Assembly (NCBI GenBank): GCA_016190375.1
Contig: JACPQR010000004.1
Coordinates: 1 to 58,752, forward strand
DNA length: 58,752 nucleotides
DNA from: Deltaproteobacteria bacterium
GTDB lineage: Bacteria > Myxococcota_A > Polyangia > JACPQR01
Reading direction: 5' to 3'
The notes beneath the pieces are model-generated. The model was not told where the DNA came from. It worked only from the letters and a program-made list of their open reading frames with translations, and searched no databases. Shown here in pieces: positions 20,374 through 29,309 of the stretch. A program made the translations under genes and the position numbers. The first letter of the stretch is position 1; each line of letters opens with the position of its first letter.

Positions 20374-22338
20374 TCAATCGACGTTGCATCCCGGCTCCGG
20401 GTCGCCGTGCATGACGCAGGGCTCGGGGCAGCTCGGCGACGACGAGCCCGTCACGGTGATCGAGTAGCCCTGGCTGATACTCCAGTCCGGCGTCCCCTCG
20501 ATGTCGGCGATCCCCTGGTTGTCGTAGACGAGGAGCCAGTAGCCCTCGTCCTCGGCGACCGAGAAGAGGCACTCGCTGCCGGGACCGTACGTGTAGTCGA
20601 CGCCGCTCGAGTCGCCCTCCTCCACGAACGCGGTCTGGAACCAGTCGCGCCGGCCCCGCACCAGCGTCACGATCCAGTCGACGGGCCCCGGGTCCAGGTG
20701 CATCTCCACGTTCATCTGGCAGGTGTCGGGCGCCGTGCCGGCGCAGGGGTTCGTGAAGTAGAACCAGTCCTCGTCCGCCTCGGTGGCCAGGACTCCCTCC
20801 GCCGTGAAGCCGATGCCGAAGGGACCGCGCGCGACGTCCCTGTTGGCGCCGCGGTCCACGATGCGACGCGGATAGGGATTGTAGACGTTGTCCCTCTCGC
20901 CCGGGTCCGGGTCCTCGCGCGTCTGGACGGTGAGAGTGTAGGGCGAGTCCAGGTCGCTCCCGTCGGAGTGGAAGTCCTGGGCGACGACCCACAGCTCGCC
21001 GTCGCCGAAGATCGGGACGGAGGTCGCGACGCTCGACTGGCCCGGAGCGTTCTTCTCGAACTGGGTCGCGCCGCATACGCCGCCAAGGCACGCGGCCGCT
21101 CCCTGGCAGTCGCCGGGAACGAAGTTCTCTTCGTCCTCCTCGGGATCGCCCTGGGCGCCGACGCAGACGTTGCCCCACGCCGCACAGCTCAGGTCGTCCT
21201 CGCAGGACAGGTCGAGCGAGGCGCAGTCCTCGTCGCGCTCGCAGCTCTTGTCCGGGTAGCGCCTGACGACGCGGATCTGCGGGTCGACGCCCACGGCCCC
21301 GCCGAGGTCGAGGCTCACCTCCATGATCCCGCGGTCGCAGCCCGACAGGGGCACCCGGTACCAGTCCGCGTCGCCGATCGACGCGATGTAGCCGCGGTTC
21401 AGGGAGCCCGAGTCCCACCCCCCACCGCAGCTCTTCGACCCGAATGCGTCCTTCGCGCCGTCGGCGAAGTCGTTGCGCGTGCCGAGGTCGTTGGGATCTG
21501 GCTCGTCGATCGCGCGCGCACTGATCGAGTAGGAAACGTCGGGATCGGCTTCCGACAGGTCATCCTCGCCCGAGACGTCGTCGGCCACCACGATCACGTA
21601 ATCACCTGCGAGCGGCAGCGCGTAGATCCCTCCGATGTCGGTGGGCGTCACCGAGCCGCCGGGGTTCGCCGCGCCAAAGTAGCGGTTGCCGTCCGTGTCG
21701 AGGATCTGGAAGGATGGCTCGTATGCGGTGACATCCGAGGTCAGCCGCACCTCGAGGAGCTTGTCTCCACCGAGCGTGACGTTGAACTCGTCGGTGTCGC
21801 CGACGCAGGAGATCGCGCCCTGTTGCGCCGTGCCGTCGAGGCTCAGCTCCCGACTACCCTCGTCCCGCTCGGACTCGTCGGGGTCGGGCTCCGTCGCCAC
21901 CGTCAGGCGGTAGTCGTGGCGGAAGTCGATGTCCACGTCGTCGTCGTCGTGGACCATGACCACGTAATCGCCCGCCTCGAGACAGGACACCTCGTCGAGC
22001 GGCTGCCCTGCCGAAATCGACCCGCCCTTTCGCTGGAGGTTCCCGGACGTGTCGTAGATCACGTAGGAGCTGCGGACGTTCGAGGGCCCCTCGGGCATCA
22101 CGAGCTGAACGCGCAGGAGTAGGTCGTCGCCTGGAACGTTCACCGCGAAGAAGTCCTGGTCCCCGGCGGGACAGATGAAGCCCTGGGTCTGTTCTCCGGC
22201 GGCGAGCGGGACGGCATCCCCGGGGGCGTCGGCGGGGTCGCGCACGCAATCGCCCTCGCCCTCCCCTTCGCCGCCGTCGTCGTCGCCACCGTCGCAGCCC
22301 ACGACGGCCATCATGAGAAGGATCGCGGTTCGGCGCAT
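20374..22338 (-). CDS. Lipoprotein with pre-peptidase C-terminal-like domains
   Basis: 654 aa. Signal peptide MRRTAILLMMAVVGC with lipobox cysteine C15, then an acidic linker. Several blocks of about 100-130 residues follow the pre-peptidase pattern (for example GFICPAGDQDFFAVNVPGDD, GAISCVGDTDEFNVTLGG, ASIGDADWYRVPLSG, ADEDWFYFTNPC), each a jelly-roll-like beta domain. A Cys-rich segment near residues 345-400 interrupts them. No peptidase domain is visible, so it probably acts as a surface adhesion or scaffold protein. Ends one base before the start region of the next lipoprotein. Confidence 0.82.
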   Translation of the reverse strand: MRRTAILLMMAVVGCDGGDDDGGEGEGEGDCVRDPADAPGDAVPLAAGEQTQGFICPAGDQDFFAVNVPGDDLLLRVQLVMPEGPSNVRSSYVIYDTSGNLQRKGGSISAGQPLDEVSCLEAGDYVVMVHDDDDVDIDFRHDYRLTVATEPDPDESERDEGSRELSLDGTAQQGAISCVGDTDEFNVTLGGDKLLEVRLTSDVTAYEPSFQILDTDGNRYFGAANPGGSVTPTDIGGIYALPLAGDYVIVVADDVSGEDDLSEADPDVSYSISARAIDEPDPNDLGTRNDFADGAKDAFGSKSCGGGWDSGSLNRGYIASIGDADWYRVPLSGCDRGIMEVSLDLGGAVGVDPQIRVVRRYPDKSCERDEDCASLDLSCEDDLSCAAWGNVCVGAQGDPEEDEENFVPGDCQGAAACLGGVCGATQFEKNAPGQSSVATSVPIFGDGELWVVAQDFHSDGSDLDSPYTLTVQTREDPDPGERDNVYNPYPRRIVDRGANRDVARGPFGIGFTAEGVLATEADEDWFYFTNPCAGTAPDTCQMNVEMHLDPGPVDWIVTLVRGRRDWFQTAFVEEGDSSGVDYTYGPGSECLFSVAEDEGYWLLVYDNQGIADIEGTPDWSISQGYSITVTGSSSPSCPEPCVMHGDPEPGCNVD

Positions 22339-22359
22339 CGAGATGTCCTCCGGAGCCTC

Positions 22360-24174
22360 CTAGCGTGGGGGTCCGACGCAGAGATCGGGGTCTACCTGGT
22401 TGGGGTCGATCTCCGTGGGCAGGTGGAAGTCGCTCTCGTCGAGCTCGATGAACCCGCCGGGGGGATCCTTGATGTTCGCGCTCGCCTGAAAGCGCGCCAG
22501 GACGCAGGCCACCCGGTAGTCGACGGCGCTGCCAGGATCGTCGAAGGGGACCTGCCCCGCGTAGACGAGAAGGAGGTTCCAGCCATCGTCGAGCGTCTCG
22601 ACCAGGGTGATGTTGTCGATCCTGAAGTCGCGGCAGCTCCTTGCGCCATCGAGCCCGTCGTCGAGGACCTGGTAACGGTACGACCTCTCCGCACGGATCG
22701 TGGCGTCGTTGTTCCGCGGATCGCCGAACGTCCGCACCTCCTGGCCGTTCGAGGTCCTGTCGAAGTCCGCGTCCTTCTCGGCGTCGTCGTCCACTGGGTT
22801 CGTGCCGAACCTCACCTCGACGGGTCCGGGCAACCCGTCGCGGTCCGAGTCCATCGAGAGCCTGCTCGTCCCGTAGAAGCGCTCCTCGCAATCCCTGAAG
22901 CCGTCGCCATCGGTGTCGAGCTTGTCCTCGGCGAGCGCGCAGTCCTCGGGCTGCGGCCGCGCGGGAGGCGGTGGCATGTCGGGCGGGTCGCGCGGGTTGA
23001 ACTCCAGGCGCACCTCGAGCCCGTCGCTGAAGCCGTAGCCGTCCGTGTCGACCAGGAGCGGGTCGGTCTCCCAGACGTCGAGCGCGCCGTCGGCATCGAG
23101 GTCTTCCCCGGGATCGAGGACGCCGTTGCCGTTCGCGTCCTCGCCGTCGTCGACCCGGCCGTCGCCGTCCGCGTCCTCCTCGTCATCGGGCAAGAAGTCG
23201 TGGTCGGTGTCTACCAGGATCGTCGTGTCGCGGACCATCGCGCTCGTATTCGTCGCCACGATGGTCGAGAGCGAGAAGGCACGCCGCATCGACGTGAGGT
23301 CGACCTCGAGGAAGTTGATCGCCTCGCCGTTCGGGAAGCTTCTGGTGGTGCCTTCTCCGACCTCGGCCATCGAGCGAAGGAGCTCCGAGGCGGCCTGCGC
23401 CACCTCCGGGCTCGCGAAGGTGCTCAGGTAGGCGGTGTTGAACGAGAAGCTGCCGACGCGGTTGACGTGGGCGAGCTCCACCATGTCCTCGACCGAGCCC
23501 AGGATGTTCCTGGTCTCCTCGGGATCGTCGGTGTCCGGAAGGCCGTCCGAGAGGAAGACGACCGCGTACTTCGAGCGCGCGAGCGAGACCTCGTCCACGC
23601 CCTGCATGTCCGTCGATAGCATCGAGAACGCGAGCGCCAGCGCGGACGAGTAGCTCGTCACGCTGCCGGCGAAGCCCAGAAGCTCTATGTCCGACTCGAG
23701 CTCGACCGGATCGTTGGTGAAGCAGTCGGCGTCCGGGACCTGGTCTCCATCCGTGTCGCACTGGGTCAGGATCTGCGCCGAGCCCGCGAAGCTGACGATG
23801 CCGATCCCGATCCCTTCCGGGTTGGAGCCGAGGAGCTGGGCGACGACGTCGCGCAGCGCCTTCTGCCGCCCGGTGTACCCGTCCGGGTCGGCGGGATCCA
23901 CCGGATCGCTGACGTTCATCGACTGGCTGGAGTCGATGACGAAGATGACCTTGACCGGGAAGGTCAGCTCCGAGGGATCGGAGGTGCAGACGTGGCCCTG
24001 GATCGAGAGCTTGTCGTCGAGCACCGCTGGCGGCGGGTCCGGCGTGTCGCGCAGGTCGGCATTCGTGCACGACGCCAGGACAGAGAGGAGGAGGGGGACA
24101 CGCACCCGGAGGAGGGGGACACGCACCCGGAGGAGGGGGACACGCACCCGGTCTGTAACCACTCGCTTTTTCAT
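22360..24174 (-). CDS. VWA-domain lipoprotein with Asp-rich calcium-binding repeats (CglD-like)
   Basis: 604 aa. The VWA domain starts near residue 70 with FPVKVIFVIDSSQSM; the MIDAS DxSxS motif is intact (DSSQS). From about residue 310 there are thrombospondin-type-3/EF-hand-like loops (DTDHDFLPDDEEDADGDGRV and others). The C-terminal domain (YRYQVLDDGLDGARSCRDFR onward) recurs in the proteins at 24346 and 50371. Architecture resembles the myxobacterial gliding lipoprotein CglD. The signal peptide is odd: three copies of RVRVPLL, encoded by a 21-bp repeat, precede the lipobox LASC (C36). Probably a surface adhesin. Confidence 0.85.
   Translation of the reverse strand: MKKRVVTDRVRVPLLRVRVPLLRVRVPLLLSVLASCTNADLRDTPDPPPAVLDDKLSIQGHVCTSDPSELTFPVKVIFVIDSSQSMNVSDPVDPADPDGYTGRQKALRDVVAQLLGSNPEGIGIGIVSFAGSAQILTQCDTDGDQVPDADCFTNDPVELESDIELLGFAGSVTSYSSALALAFSMLSTDMQGVDEVSLARSKYAVVFLSDGLPDTDDPEETRNILGSVEDMVELAHVNRVGSFSFNTAYLSTFASPEVAQAASELLRSMAEVGEGTTRSFPNGEAINFLEVDLTSMRRAFSLSTIVATNTSAMVRDTTILVDTDHDFLPDDEEDADGDGRVDDGEDANGNGVLDPGEDLDADGALDVWETDPLLVDTDGYGFSDGLEVRLEFNPRDPPDMPPPPARPQPEDCALAEDKLDTDGDGFRDCEERFYGTSRLSMDSDRDGLPGPVEVRFGTNPVDDDAEKDADFDRTSNGQEVRTFGDPRNNDATIRAERSYRYQVLDDGLDGARSCRDFRIDNITLVETLDDGWNLLLVYAGQVPFDDPGSAVDYRVACVLARFQASANIKDPPGGFIELDESDFHLPTEIDPNQVDPDLCVGPPR
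24088..24150 (-). repeat. Three perfect 21-bp tandem repeats inside a signal-peptide coding region
   Basis: Units 24088-24108, 24109-24129 and 24130-24150 are identical and encode RVRVPLL three times. Each contains the 14-mer GGGTGCGTGTCCCC (minus strand), which also occurs twice on the plus strand in the adjacent intergenic repeat. This indicates that an extragenic REP-like sequence was taken into the gene. Confidence 0.88.
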
Positions 24175-24263
24175 TGCTTTTGGACACAACCGCGCATTTC
24201 GCGGCAGGCCGTGCTGACCCCGGACAGATCGCGCGGTTGTCCCGGATTCACGTGCGTCTTCAG

Positions 24264-24337
24264 CCACTTGTCTGGCGGGTGCGTGTCCCCGGGCGGGCGT
24301 CCCACTTGGCTGGCGGGTGCGTGTCCCCGGGCGGGCG
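24264..24337 (+). repeat. Pair of 36-bp REP-like direct repeats upstream of a VWA lipoprotein gene
   Basis: Copies 24264-24299 and 24302-24337 match at 35 of 36 bases and contain GGGTGCGTGTCCCCGGGCGG. The same 14-mer core lies in inverse orientation in the neighbouring coding repeat. The 171-bp intergenic region 24175-24345 holds these and no other recognised feature. Confidence 0.8.
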
Positions 24338-24345
24338 CGTTTCCG

Positions 24346-26154
24346 CTAGGGTACATAGCCCACGCAGTCGGCCGGAGTGATCGAGGCGGGATCGCGGAAG
24401 TTTTCCGGGGTCAGGACGAGCCGGCCCCCGGGTGGATCCTTCAGGCTCTCGCCAAGGTAGCGCGCCTGAACGCAGGCGGCCTTGGGCACGCCGACGTCGT
24501 TCGGCAGATCCTCGGGAGCATCGATGGCGTAGATCCAGACGAAGTTGAGGCCCCGCGAGCTCGGCATTCCTTCGGGCGCGAGGGTCACGGCCAGCTTGAG
24601 GCCGTTCACGTCGAACCCATGGCACTGCTCTCCCGAGGCGCCCTCGAGCGCGTCCTCGACGCGGTAGCGGTACCCCAGGTCCCTGGCCCGATCGGAGTCG
24701 GGGAGCGCGGGGTTCGAGCCGATGACCAGTTCGTCGCGGTTGGGCACCGTGTCGAGGTCGAGATCCAGCTCGGCGTCCGGCCGCGTCGGGTCGAGGCCCA
24801 GCCGGTACTCCATCCCATCGGGCATCCGGTCGGCGTCGGAGTCGAACTCGCGCCAGGACGTCCCGAGGTAGTCCTCCTCGCAGTCGGCCAGTAGATCGCC
24901 GTCGCTGTCGCGCATGCGATCCACCGGGCAGGCCAGAGCGGGCGCGCCCGGATCGAGCGGGTCGAAGCCGGAGGCGAGGTTCTGGAGCTCGAGGAAGTCA
25001 CCGTATCCGTCACCGTCGGTGTCGGCGGTCAGACGCGGATCGATGGGCCCCTGGTTGCCCAGCAGATCGAACTCCTCGTCGTCGCCGATGCCGTCGCGGT
25101 CGCTGTCGGGCAGGAACCCCTCGCCCTCGTCGGTCGTCACTGCGGAGGCGTTGTAGACGATGAAGCTGGACAGGGTGAAGGGTCGCTGGATCGGCGTGTA
25201 GTCGATGTGCAGGAAGTCGATGGCGTTGTTCAGGGCGGCGTCGTACTCGCGCATCGTGCCCTCGCCGCGGTCGGCCATCTCGGTCATGAGGGCCTCGGCC
25301 GTGGGCTTATCGAACTCCGGCTCGCCGCTGCACAGGACGCCGGGGTTGTCCAGCGCGCTCGACCAGACGAAGAGCGTGTGGAACCTGAGCTCGCCGACCG
25401 CGTACGTCTCCCTGAGGCGCACGATCTGGTCGACCCTCTGCAGGATCTGCCAGTCGGCGTTGTAGTCCCCACAGAGCACGAGGTCGATCAAGACGTCGTT
25501 CCGTCCGTCACCGTCGCGGTCGAGGAGATCGGGGTCGATGTCGTCCTCCTCGTCCGCGTCGGGATCGACGTCGCAGAAGGCGTAGCAGGACAGGTCGTTG
25601 TCGCAGCCGGCGTGGCACTTGGGCAAGGGCAGGCCGTCACTGATGAACATCACGACGTACTTCGAGCGGGCCCGCTCCGCGATGTCGGAGTCGAGCATGT
25701 CCATTTCGAGCATCTGCAGGGTCCTGGCGAGCCCCCCCTGGTAGTCGGTGACGGAATCGGGGAAGACGCGGTTGGGATCGACGAAGGCCTCGATGTCGCC
25801 CCGGACCGTCGTGAAGGGCAGCACCTCGGCGACGCCGTTGAACACGACCGCACCGACCTCGACGTTGGGCGCGCCCATCGTCGCGTCGAGGACCTGCTGG
25901 ATCGCGCGGAAGTGGTCCTGGTTCGGATCGGTGAACTGCCAGGAGCCGGAGCGGTCCACGACGAGCAGGACCTTCACGGGAAACGCGACCTGGATCTCGG
26001 GGTCGGTGCAGTACTGGCCCTCGACCTCGAGGATGTTGTCGAAGGTACCGAGCTCGTCCTGCGGGACCGGCTCGAGGCCAGCGTTCGAGCAGGCCCCCGC
26101 CGCGAGCAGCACCAGCGACGAAGCCGAGGCCACGGTGCGCGCCATGACTCCCAT
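24346..26154 (-). CDS. VWA-domain lipoprotein with Asp-rich calcium-binding repeats (CglD-like)
   Basis: 602 aa. ATG at 26154 has GGAGG 9 nt upstream; lipobox AGAC with C22. VWA core FPVKVLLVVDRSGSW near residue 66 with intact DxSxS (DRSGS). A Cys-rich insertion (CHAGCDNDLSCYAFCDVD) lies inside the VWA region, which could be disulfide stabilised. Asp-rich loops (DSDRDGIGDDEE, DTDGDGYGD, DSDGDLLAD) occupy the second half, followed by the same C-terminal domain as the 22360 gene, including a shared KDPPGG motif. Paralogue of 22360 and 50371. Likely surface adhesin. Confidence 0.85.
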   Translation of the reverse strand: MGVMARTVASASSLVLLAAGACSNAGLEPVPQDELGTFDNILEVEGQYCTDPEIQVAFPVKVLLVVDRSGSWQFTDPNQDHFRAIQQVLDATMGAPNVEVGAVVFNGVAEVLPFTTVRGDIEAFVDPNRVFPDSVTDYQGGLARTLQMLEMDMLDSDIAERARSKYVVMFISDGLPLPKCHAGCDNDLSCYAFCDVDPDADEEDDIDPDLLDRDGDGRNDVLIDLVLCGDYNADWQILQRVDQIVRLRETYAVGELRFHTLFVWSSALDNPGVLCSGEPEFDKPTAEALMTEMADRGEGTMREYDAALNNAIDFLHIDYTPIQRPFTLSSFIVYNASAVTTDEGEGFLPDSDRDGIGDDEEFDLLGNQGPIDPRLTADTDGDGYGDFLELQNLASGFDPLDPGAPALACPVDRMRDSDGDLLADCEEDYLGTSWREFDSDADRMPDGMEYRLGLDPTRPDAELDLDLDTVPNRDELVIGSNPALPDSDRARDLGYRYRVEDALEGASGEQCHGFDVNGLKLAVTLAPEGMPSSRGLNFVWIYAIDAPEDLPNDVGVPKAACVQARYLGESLKDPPGGRLVLTPENFRDPASITPADCVGYVP

Positions 26155-26280
26155 CGAGGGTACCTCCCGGTCAGCAGCGTGAGAAGGGGCGTTGGTGCGG
26201 GGACGGGACGTCGCGAGGAGATCGAGACGACTGAGGAGGGAGCGGGGGCTCGGGCCGGGGCATGCCACGGCGGCCCGGGA

Positions 26281-27612
26281 TTACTTCCGGCGCCTGAAGA
26301 ACGAGAAAGCGAGGCCCACGAGACCGAGCAGGAGTCCCGCCGACGCGGCCGCCGTTCCCGGCGCACCGCCGGCGGTGCAGCCCAGGCCTCCCACGGACTC
26401 GCCCTCGGCCGTGATCACGGTCTCGTACTGGGCGGTCCGGACATCCGGGAACTGCTCGTCGGGGAACGCCAGGTTCGCGGTGACGCGGATCCTGTACTCG
26501 CCGGGCTCGTCGGCCATGAACGTCGGCGTGTTGTCCGTCATGTAGTGGTACTCGTAGGGGCTCGACAGCCGCGAGGCGCCGTCCGGGTTCGAGACGGAGG
26601 CCTCGCTGCCGCTCGGACGCCCTATGATCTCCCAGTTGTAGTGGACCGGAGCCATCTCCCGGTTGAGGAACAGCCGGAGCCGCACCTCCTCGCCGGTCTG
26701 CACCACGAGGGGCGGCGAGTAGACCTGCAGGGTGGCCTCGGGATCGAGGCAGTTGGTCTCGTCGCCGCCGGAGGCGGGGCCGCCGACCATGTAGCAGAAC
26801 CGGGGGTCGCACTCCTCGCCGCGGCCGTCGCGATCGAGGTCGAGCTGGTCGGGGTTGACGTCGCTCGGGCAGTTGTCGCGGATGTTCTGCAGACCATCGT
26901 TGTCGAGGTCGAGGTCGCAAAGATCGCCGAACCCGTCCTCGTCGCCGTCATCCTGGTCCTGGTTGAAGACCGACAGGCAGTTGTCGCGGGAATCGGCGAT
27001 GTTGTCCGCGTCCGCGTCGTTGTCGCACGCCGCGCCGAAGCGATCGGGGTCGCCATTCGCCTGGTCGGGATTGGCGACCAGCGGGCAGTTGTCGTTCAGG
27101 TTGTCGAAGCCGTCGTTGTCGGCGTCCGTGTCGCAGGCGTCGCCGTCGCCGTCGCCGTCCGAATCGAGCTGCACCGGGTTCGCGACGGAGGAGCAGGTGT
27201 CGGCGGGGTTCAGGATCGAGTCGCCGTCGACGTCGTCGTCGCACAGGTCCCCCATGCCGTCGCCGTCCGTGTCCAGCTGGTCGACGTTCGCGTTGCGCGA
27301 GCAGTTGTCGCAGACGTCGCCCATCAGGTCGCCGTCGCCGTCGGTCTGGTCGAAGTTGGCGACGAAGACGCAGTTGTCGAAGTCGTCCTCCCACCCGTCG
27401 TCGTCGAAGTCGTCGGCGTACTGGTAGGTGTCCCCGACGTCGGTCATGTTCACCAGGATCGAGCAGCCGCAGCCGCAGCCGCAACCGCCGCCGCTCTGCT
27501 CCGGCGTGCCGCACAGCTCGCCGAGGCACTCGCCAGGGTCGTCCTGCGCCCAGGCGCCGGTCGCTAGGGTCAACCCGCCGACGACGACCAGCGCTGACAT
27601 GAGCTTCTTCAT
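26281..27612 (-). CDS. Thrombospondin type-3 repeat protein with MYXO-CTERM sorting tail
   Basis: 443 aa. ATG at 27612 with upstream GGAGGAGG; Sec signal MKKLMSALVVVGGLTLATG ending AWA. A CGCGCGC cysteine cluster follows. Residues about 70-275 are repeated calcium-binding units of the form DNCPLVANPDQ...DGDGxGDxCD, typical type-3 repeats. Next comes a beta-sandwich-like segment. The end, GLGCTAGGAPG followed by a hydrophobic helix and FRRRK, fits the MYXO-CTERM signal for myxosortase-dependent surface anchoring. The 126 bp between its stop and the next gene downstream hold nothing recognised. Confidence 0.88.
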   Translation of the reverse strand: MKKLMSALVVVGGLTLATGAWAQDDPGECLGELCGTPEQSGGGCGCGCGCSILVNMTDVGDTYQYADDFDDDGWEDDFDNCVFVANFDQTDGDGDLMGDVCDNCSRNANVDQLDTDGDGMGDLCDDDVDGDSILNPADTCSSVANPVQLDSDGDGDGDACDTDADNDGFDNLNDNCPLVANPDQANGDPDRFGAACDNDADADNIADSRDNCLSVFNQDQDDGDEDGFGDLCDLDLDNDGLQNIRDNCPSDVNPDQLDLDRDGRGEECDPRFCYMVGGPASGGDETNCLDPEATLQVYSPPLVVQTGEEVRLRLFLNREMAPVHYNWEIIGRPSGSEASVSNPDGASRLSSPYEYHYMTDNTPTFMADEPGEYRIRVTANLAFPDEQFPDVRTAQYETVITAEGESVGGLGCTAGGAPGTAAASAGLLLGLVGLAFSFFRRRK

Positions 27613-27711
27613 TCCCGTGGCCTCCTCCATGCCGCCAACCGAGCAAATGCCAGGCCGGCCCGGAGCGCCAAAGGACCGTCGTGATTTCGCGAACTTGGCA
27701 TCGGAGAGGCT

Positions 27712-27771
27712 GTGGGGTGAACCCCACTCGACGCCCCCGACCCCACGGGCTCGGTGTGGGGTCGACCCCAC
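27712..27771. repeat. Cluster of GTGGGGT palindromes in intergenic region
   Basis: Perfect 16-bp palindrome GTGGGGT-GA-ACCCCAC (27712-27727) followed by a 9-bp inverted repeat CGACCCCAC/GTGGGGTCG (27738-27746/27756-27764) and one more ACCCCAC (27765-27771). It lies in the 232-bp gap between two minus-strand genes and lacks a U-tract, so REP-like or an operator cluster is more likely than a terminator. Confidence 0.6.
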
Positions 27772-27844
27772 GGCGCACGGCCCTGCTCGCGTCAGGTTCG
27801 GGGGCTTGCTCCGGGGGACACGATGTCCATCTGACGAAGGCCGA

Positions 27845-28333
27845 TCACTCTCTCGAGCCCACGATCTCGGCCCTGATCAGGGCGGTCGCCGTGGCGTCAG
27901 AGAAGACCTCGAGCAGGTGCGTCCCCTCGCCGCCGGCATCGAGATCGAACTCGAGCGTGCGGTCGTCGCCCGCCTCCTGGAACGGGTCGTCCGAGAAGGT
28001 CTTCGCTTCCTCGTAATCGCCGCAGTCGGGAGTGTGGAGTCTCACGAGGACCTCGGAGCCCGGGAAGCTCTCGCTACGGAAGAAGAGCGAGACTCGAACG
28101 ACCGCGTCGGCCTCGCCCGATCGGAAGATGAACTGCTGGTTGCCTGGGAACGAGGTGACCACGTAGCTGTCGCGTGTGATCTCGCAGCCCGCGATTGCGG
28201 CGCAGACCGGGTACCCCGACAGGCAGAGGATCTGCTTGCGACCGCCGATGAAGCTGTCCTCGGCGCTGACGCAGCCGGCGAGCGCGATCGCCGCCGTGAT
28301 CGACACGAGCAGGCGGGTCGTTGACCCATCCAT
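27845..28333 (-). CDS. Small lipoprotein of unknown function
   Basis: 162 aa with lipobox ALAGC (C21). Mature sequence contains three further cysteine positions near its start (LCLSGYPVC, GCEIT) and a beta-rich body with FPGNQQFIFRSGEADAVVRVSLFF and THLLEVFSDATATALIRAEI, reminiscent of a pre-peptidase-like or lectin-like fold, but no family is claimed. It starts 25 bp from the divergent gene at 28359, leaving almost no room for two promoters. Confidence 0.72.
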   Translation of the reverse strand: MDGSTTRLLVSITAAIALAGCVSAEDSFIGGRKQILCLSGYPVCAAIAGCEITRDSYVVTSFPGNQQFIFRSGEADAVVRVSLFFRSESFPGSEVLVRLHTPDCGDYEEAKTFSDDPFQEAGDDRTLEFDLDAGGEGTHLLEVFSDATATALIRAEIVGSRE

Positions 28334-28358
28334 CGCGGCTACCATACCATCGCTCGCG

Positions 28359-29309
28359 TTGGCGCGCGCGCGTCTCGTCGTGCTTGGACTGGGCATCCTG
28401 CCTTTGCTCCTCGCGTCCTTTCCGTGCCGCGCCCAGACGGAAGGGCGTGGGCCGGGCACGTCTCGCACGACGGTCGTGGTGGTCGTGCGGCCGAGCGGGA
28501 GCCCCATCGAGCAGGCCCTCATCGCACGTGTCGAGGAGCGCCTCGCCTCCCGGCGCGTCTCGCTCGTCCACGTCGGCGAGCTCCGGGAGCGCATCGGGCG
28601 GATCGCGGCGGGCCGCGAGAACAGCGCGGCCCTCGAGCTCGCGGCGGCGCGAGCGCTCGAGCTCGATGCGCGCTTCGCCGAGGCCGCGGACCGATACGGG
28701 CGCGCGGTCCGGGCGCTCCTCTGCGACCCCAGGAGCCTGGCCGATCCCCGGCGCGTGGCGGAGACGGAGCTGGCGCGTGGCGCGGCCCTCCTCGAGAACG
28801 GCGACGAGCCGGCGGCCGTCACCGCGATGCAGGCCGCGCTCGGCCACATCGAGGACCTGCAGGTGGACGCGACCTTCAGTCCGAACGCCCGCGCCGCCCT
28901 CGAGAAGGCGAGGATCGCAGGCCCGATCGCGGCCGAGCTGCCGGCCTCGAACGTCTTCGCGACGGCGATGCGCGCGAGCGATGCCCGGTTCATCGTCCAC
29001 GTGACGACCGCCGGCCCTCGGTCGGCCCGCACGATGCGTGCCGTGGTCCGGGACGCGGCGGGCCGCGAGCTCCTCGACGAGCGCCGATCGATGCCCCGTG
29101 GGCGCGACCGCGCCGTGGCGCACGAGGCGGCCGAGCGGATCGCCGGCGCTCTCGCCGCTCGGATACCGCTGCCTCCGGCGCCGCCGAGCCGTCCGATCTG
29201 GACGAACCCGTTCTTCCTCGGCGCCGTGGGCGTCGTGGTGGCGGGAGGCGTCGCCGCGACCCTCTACTTCACCGCGACGGAGAAGGTCACCGTGAGGCTC
29301 GAGCGATGA
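28359..29309 (+). CDS. Signal-peptide protein with helical repeats and C-terminal membrane helix
   Basis: 316 aa from a TTG at 28359, chosen because it gives a positively charged signal peptide (ARARLVVLGLGILPLLLASF). A GTG at 28380 is the alternative. The middle (residues about 55-190) is Ala/Leu/Glu-rich alpha-helical and TPR-like (AARALELDARFAEAADRYGR). The C-terminal NPFFLGAVGVVVAGGVAATL is a membrane helix ahead of a short beta tail. The TGA overlaps the ATG of the kelch gene. Similar proteins accompany PEGA or kinase genes in myxobacteria, but no function is assigned. Confidence 0.72.
   Translation: MARARLVVLGLGILPLLLASFPCRAQTEGRGPGTSRTTVVVVVRPSGSPIEQALIARVEERLASRRVSLVHVGELRERIGRIAAGRENSAALELAAARALELDARFAEAADRYGRAVRALLCDPRSLADPRRVAETELARGAALLENGDEPAAVTAMQAALGHIEDLQVDATFSPNARAALEKARIAGPIAAELPASNVFATAMRASDARFIVHVTTAGPRSARTMRAVVRDAAGRELLDERRSMPRGRDRAVAHEAAERIAGALAARIPLPPAPPSRPIWTNPFFLGAVGVVVAGGVAATLYFTATEKVTVRLER

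Noticed and set aside
28334..28358. Divergent promoter region between the 27845 and 28359 genes
   Set aside because: Only 25 bp; no -10/-35 pair fits, so at least one start or promoter must lie inside a coding region.
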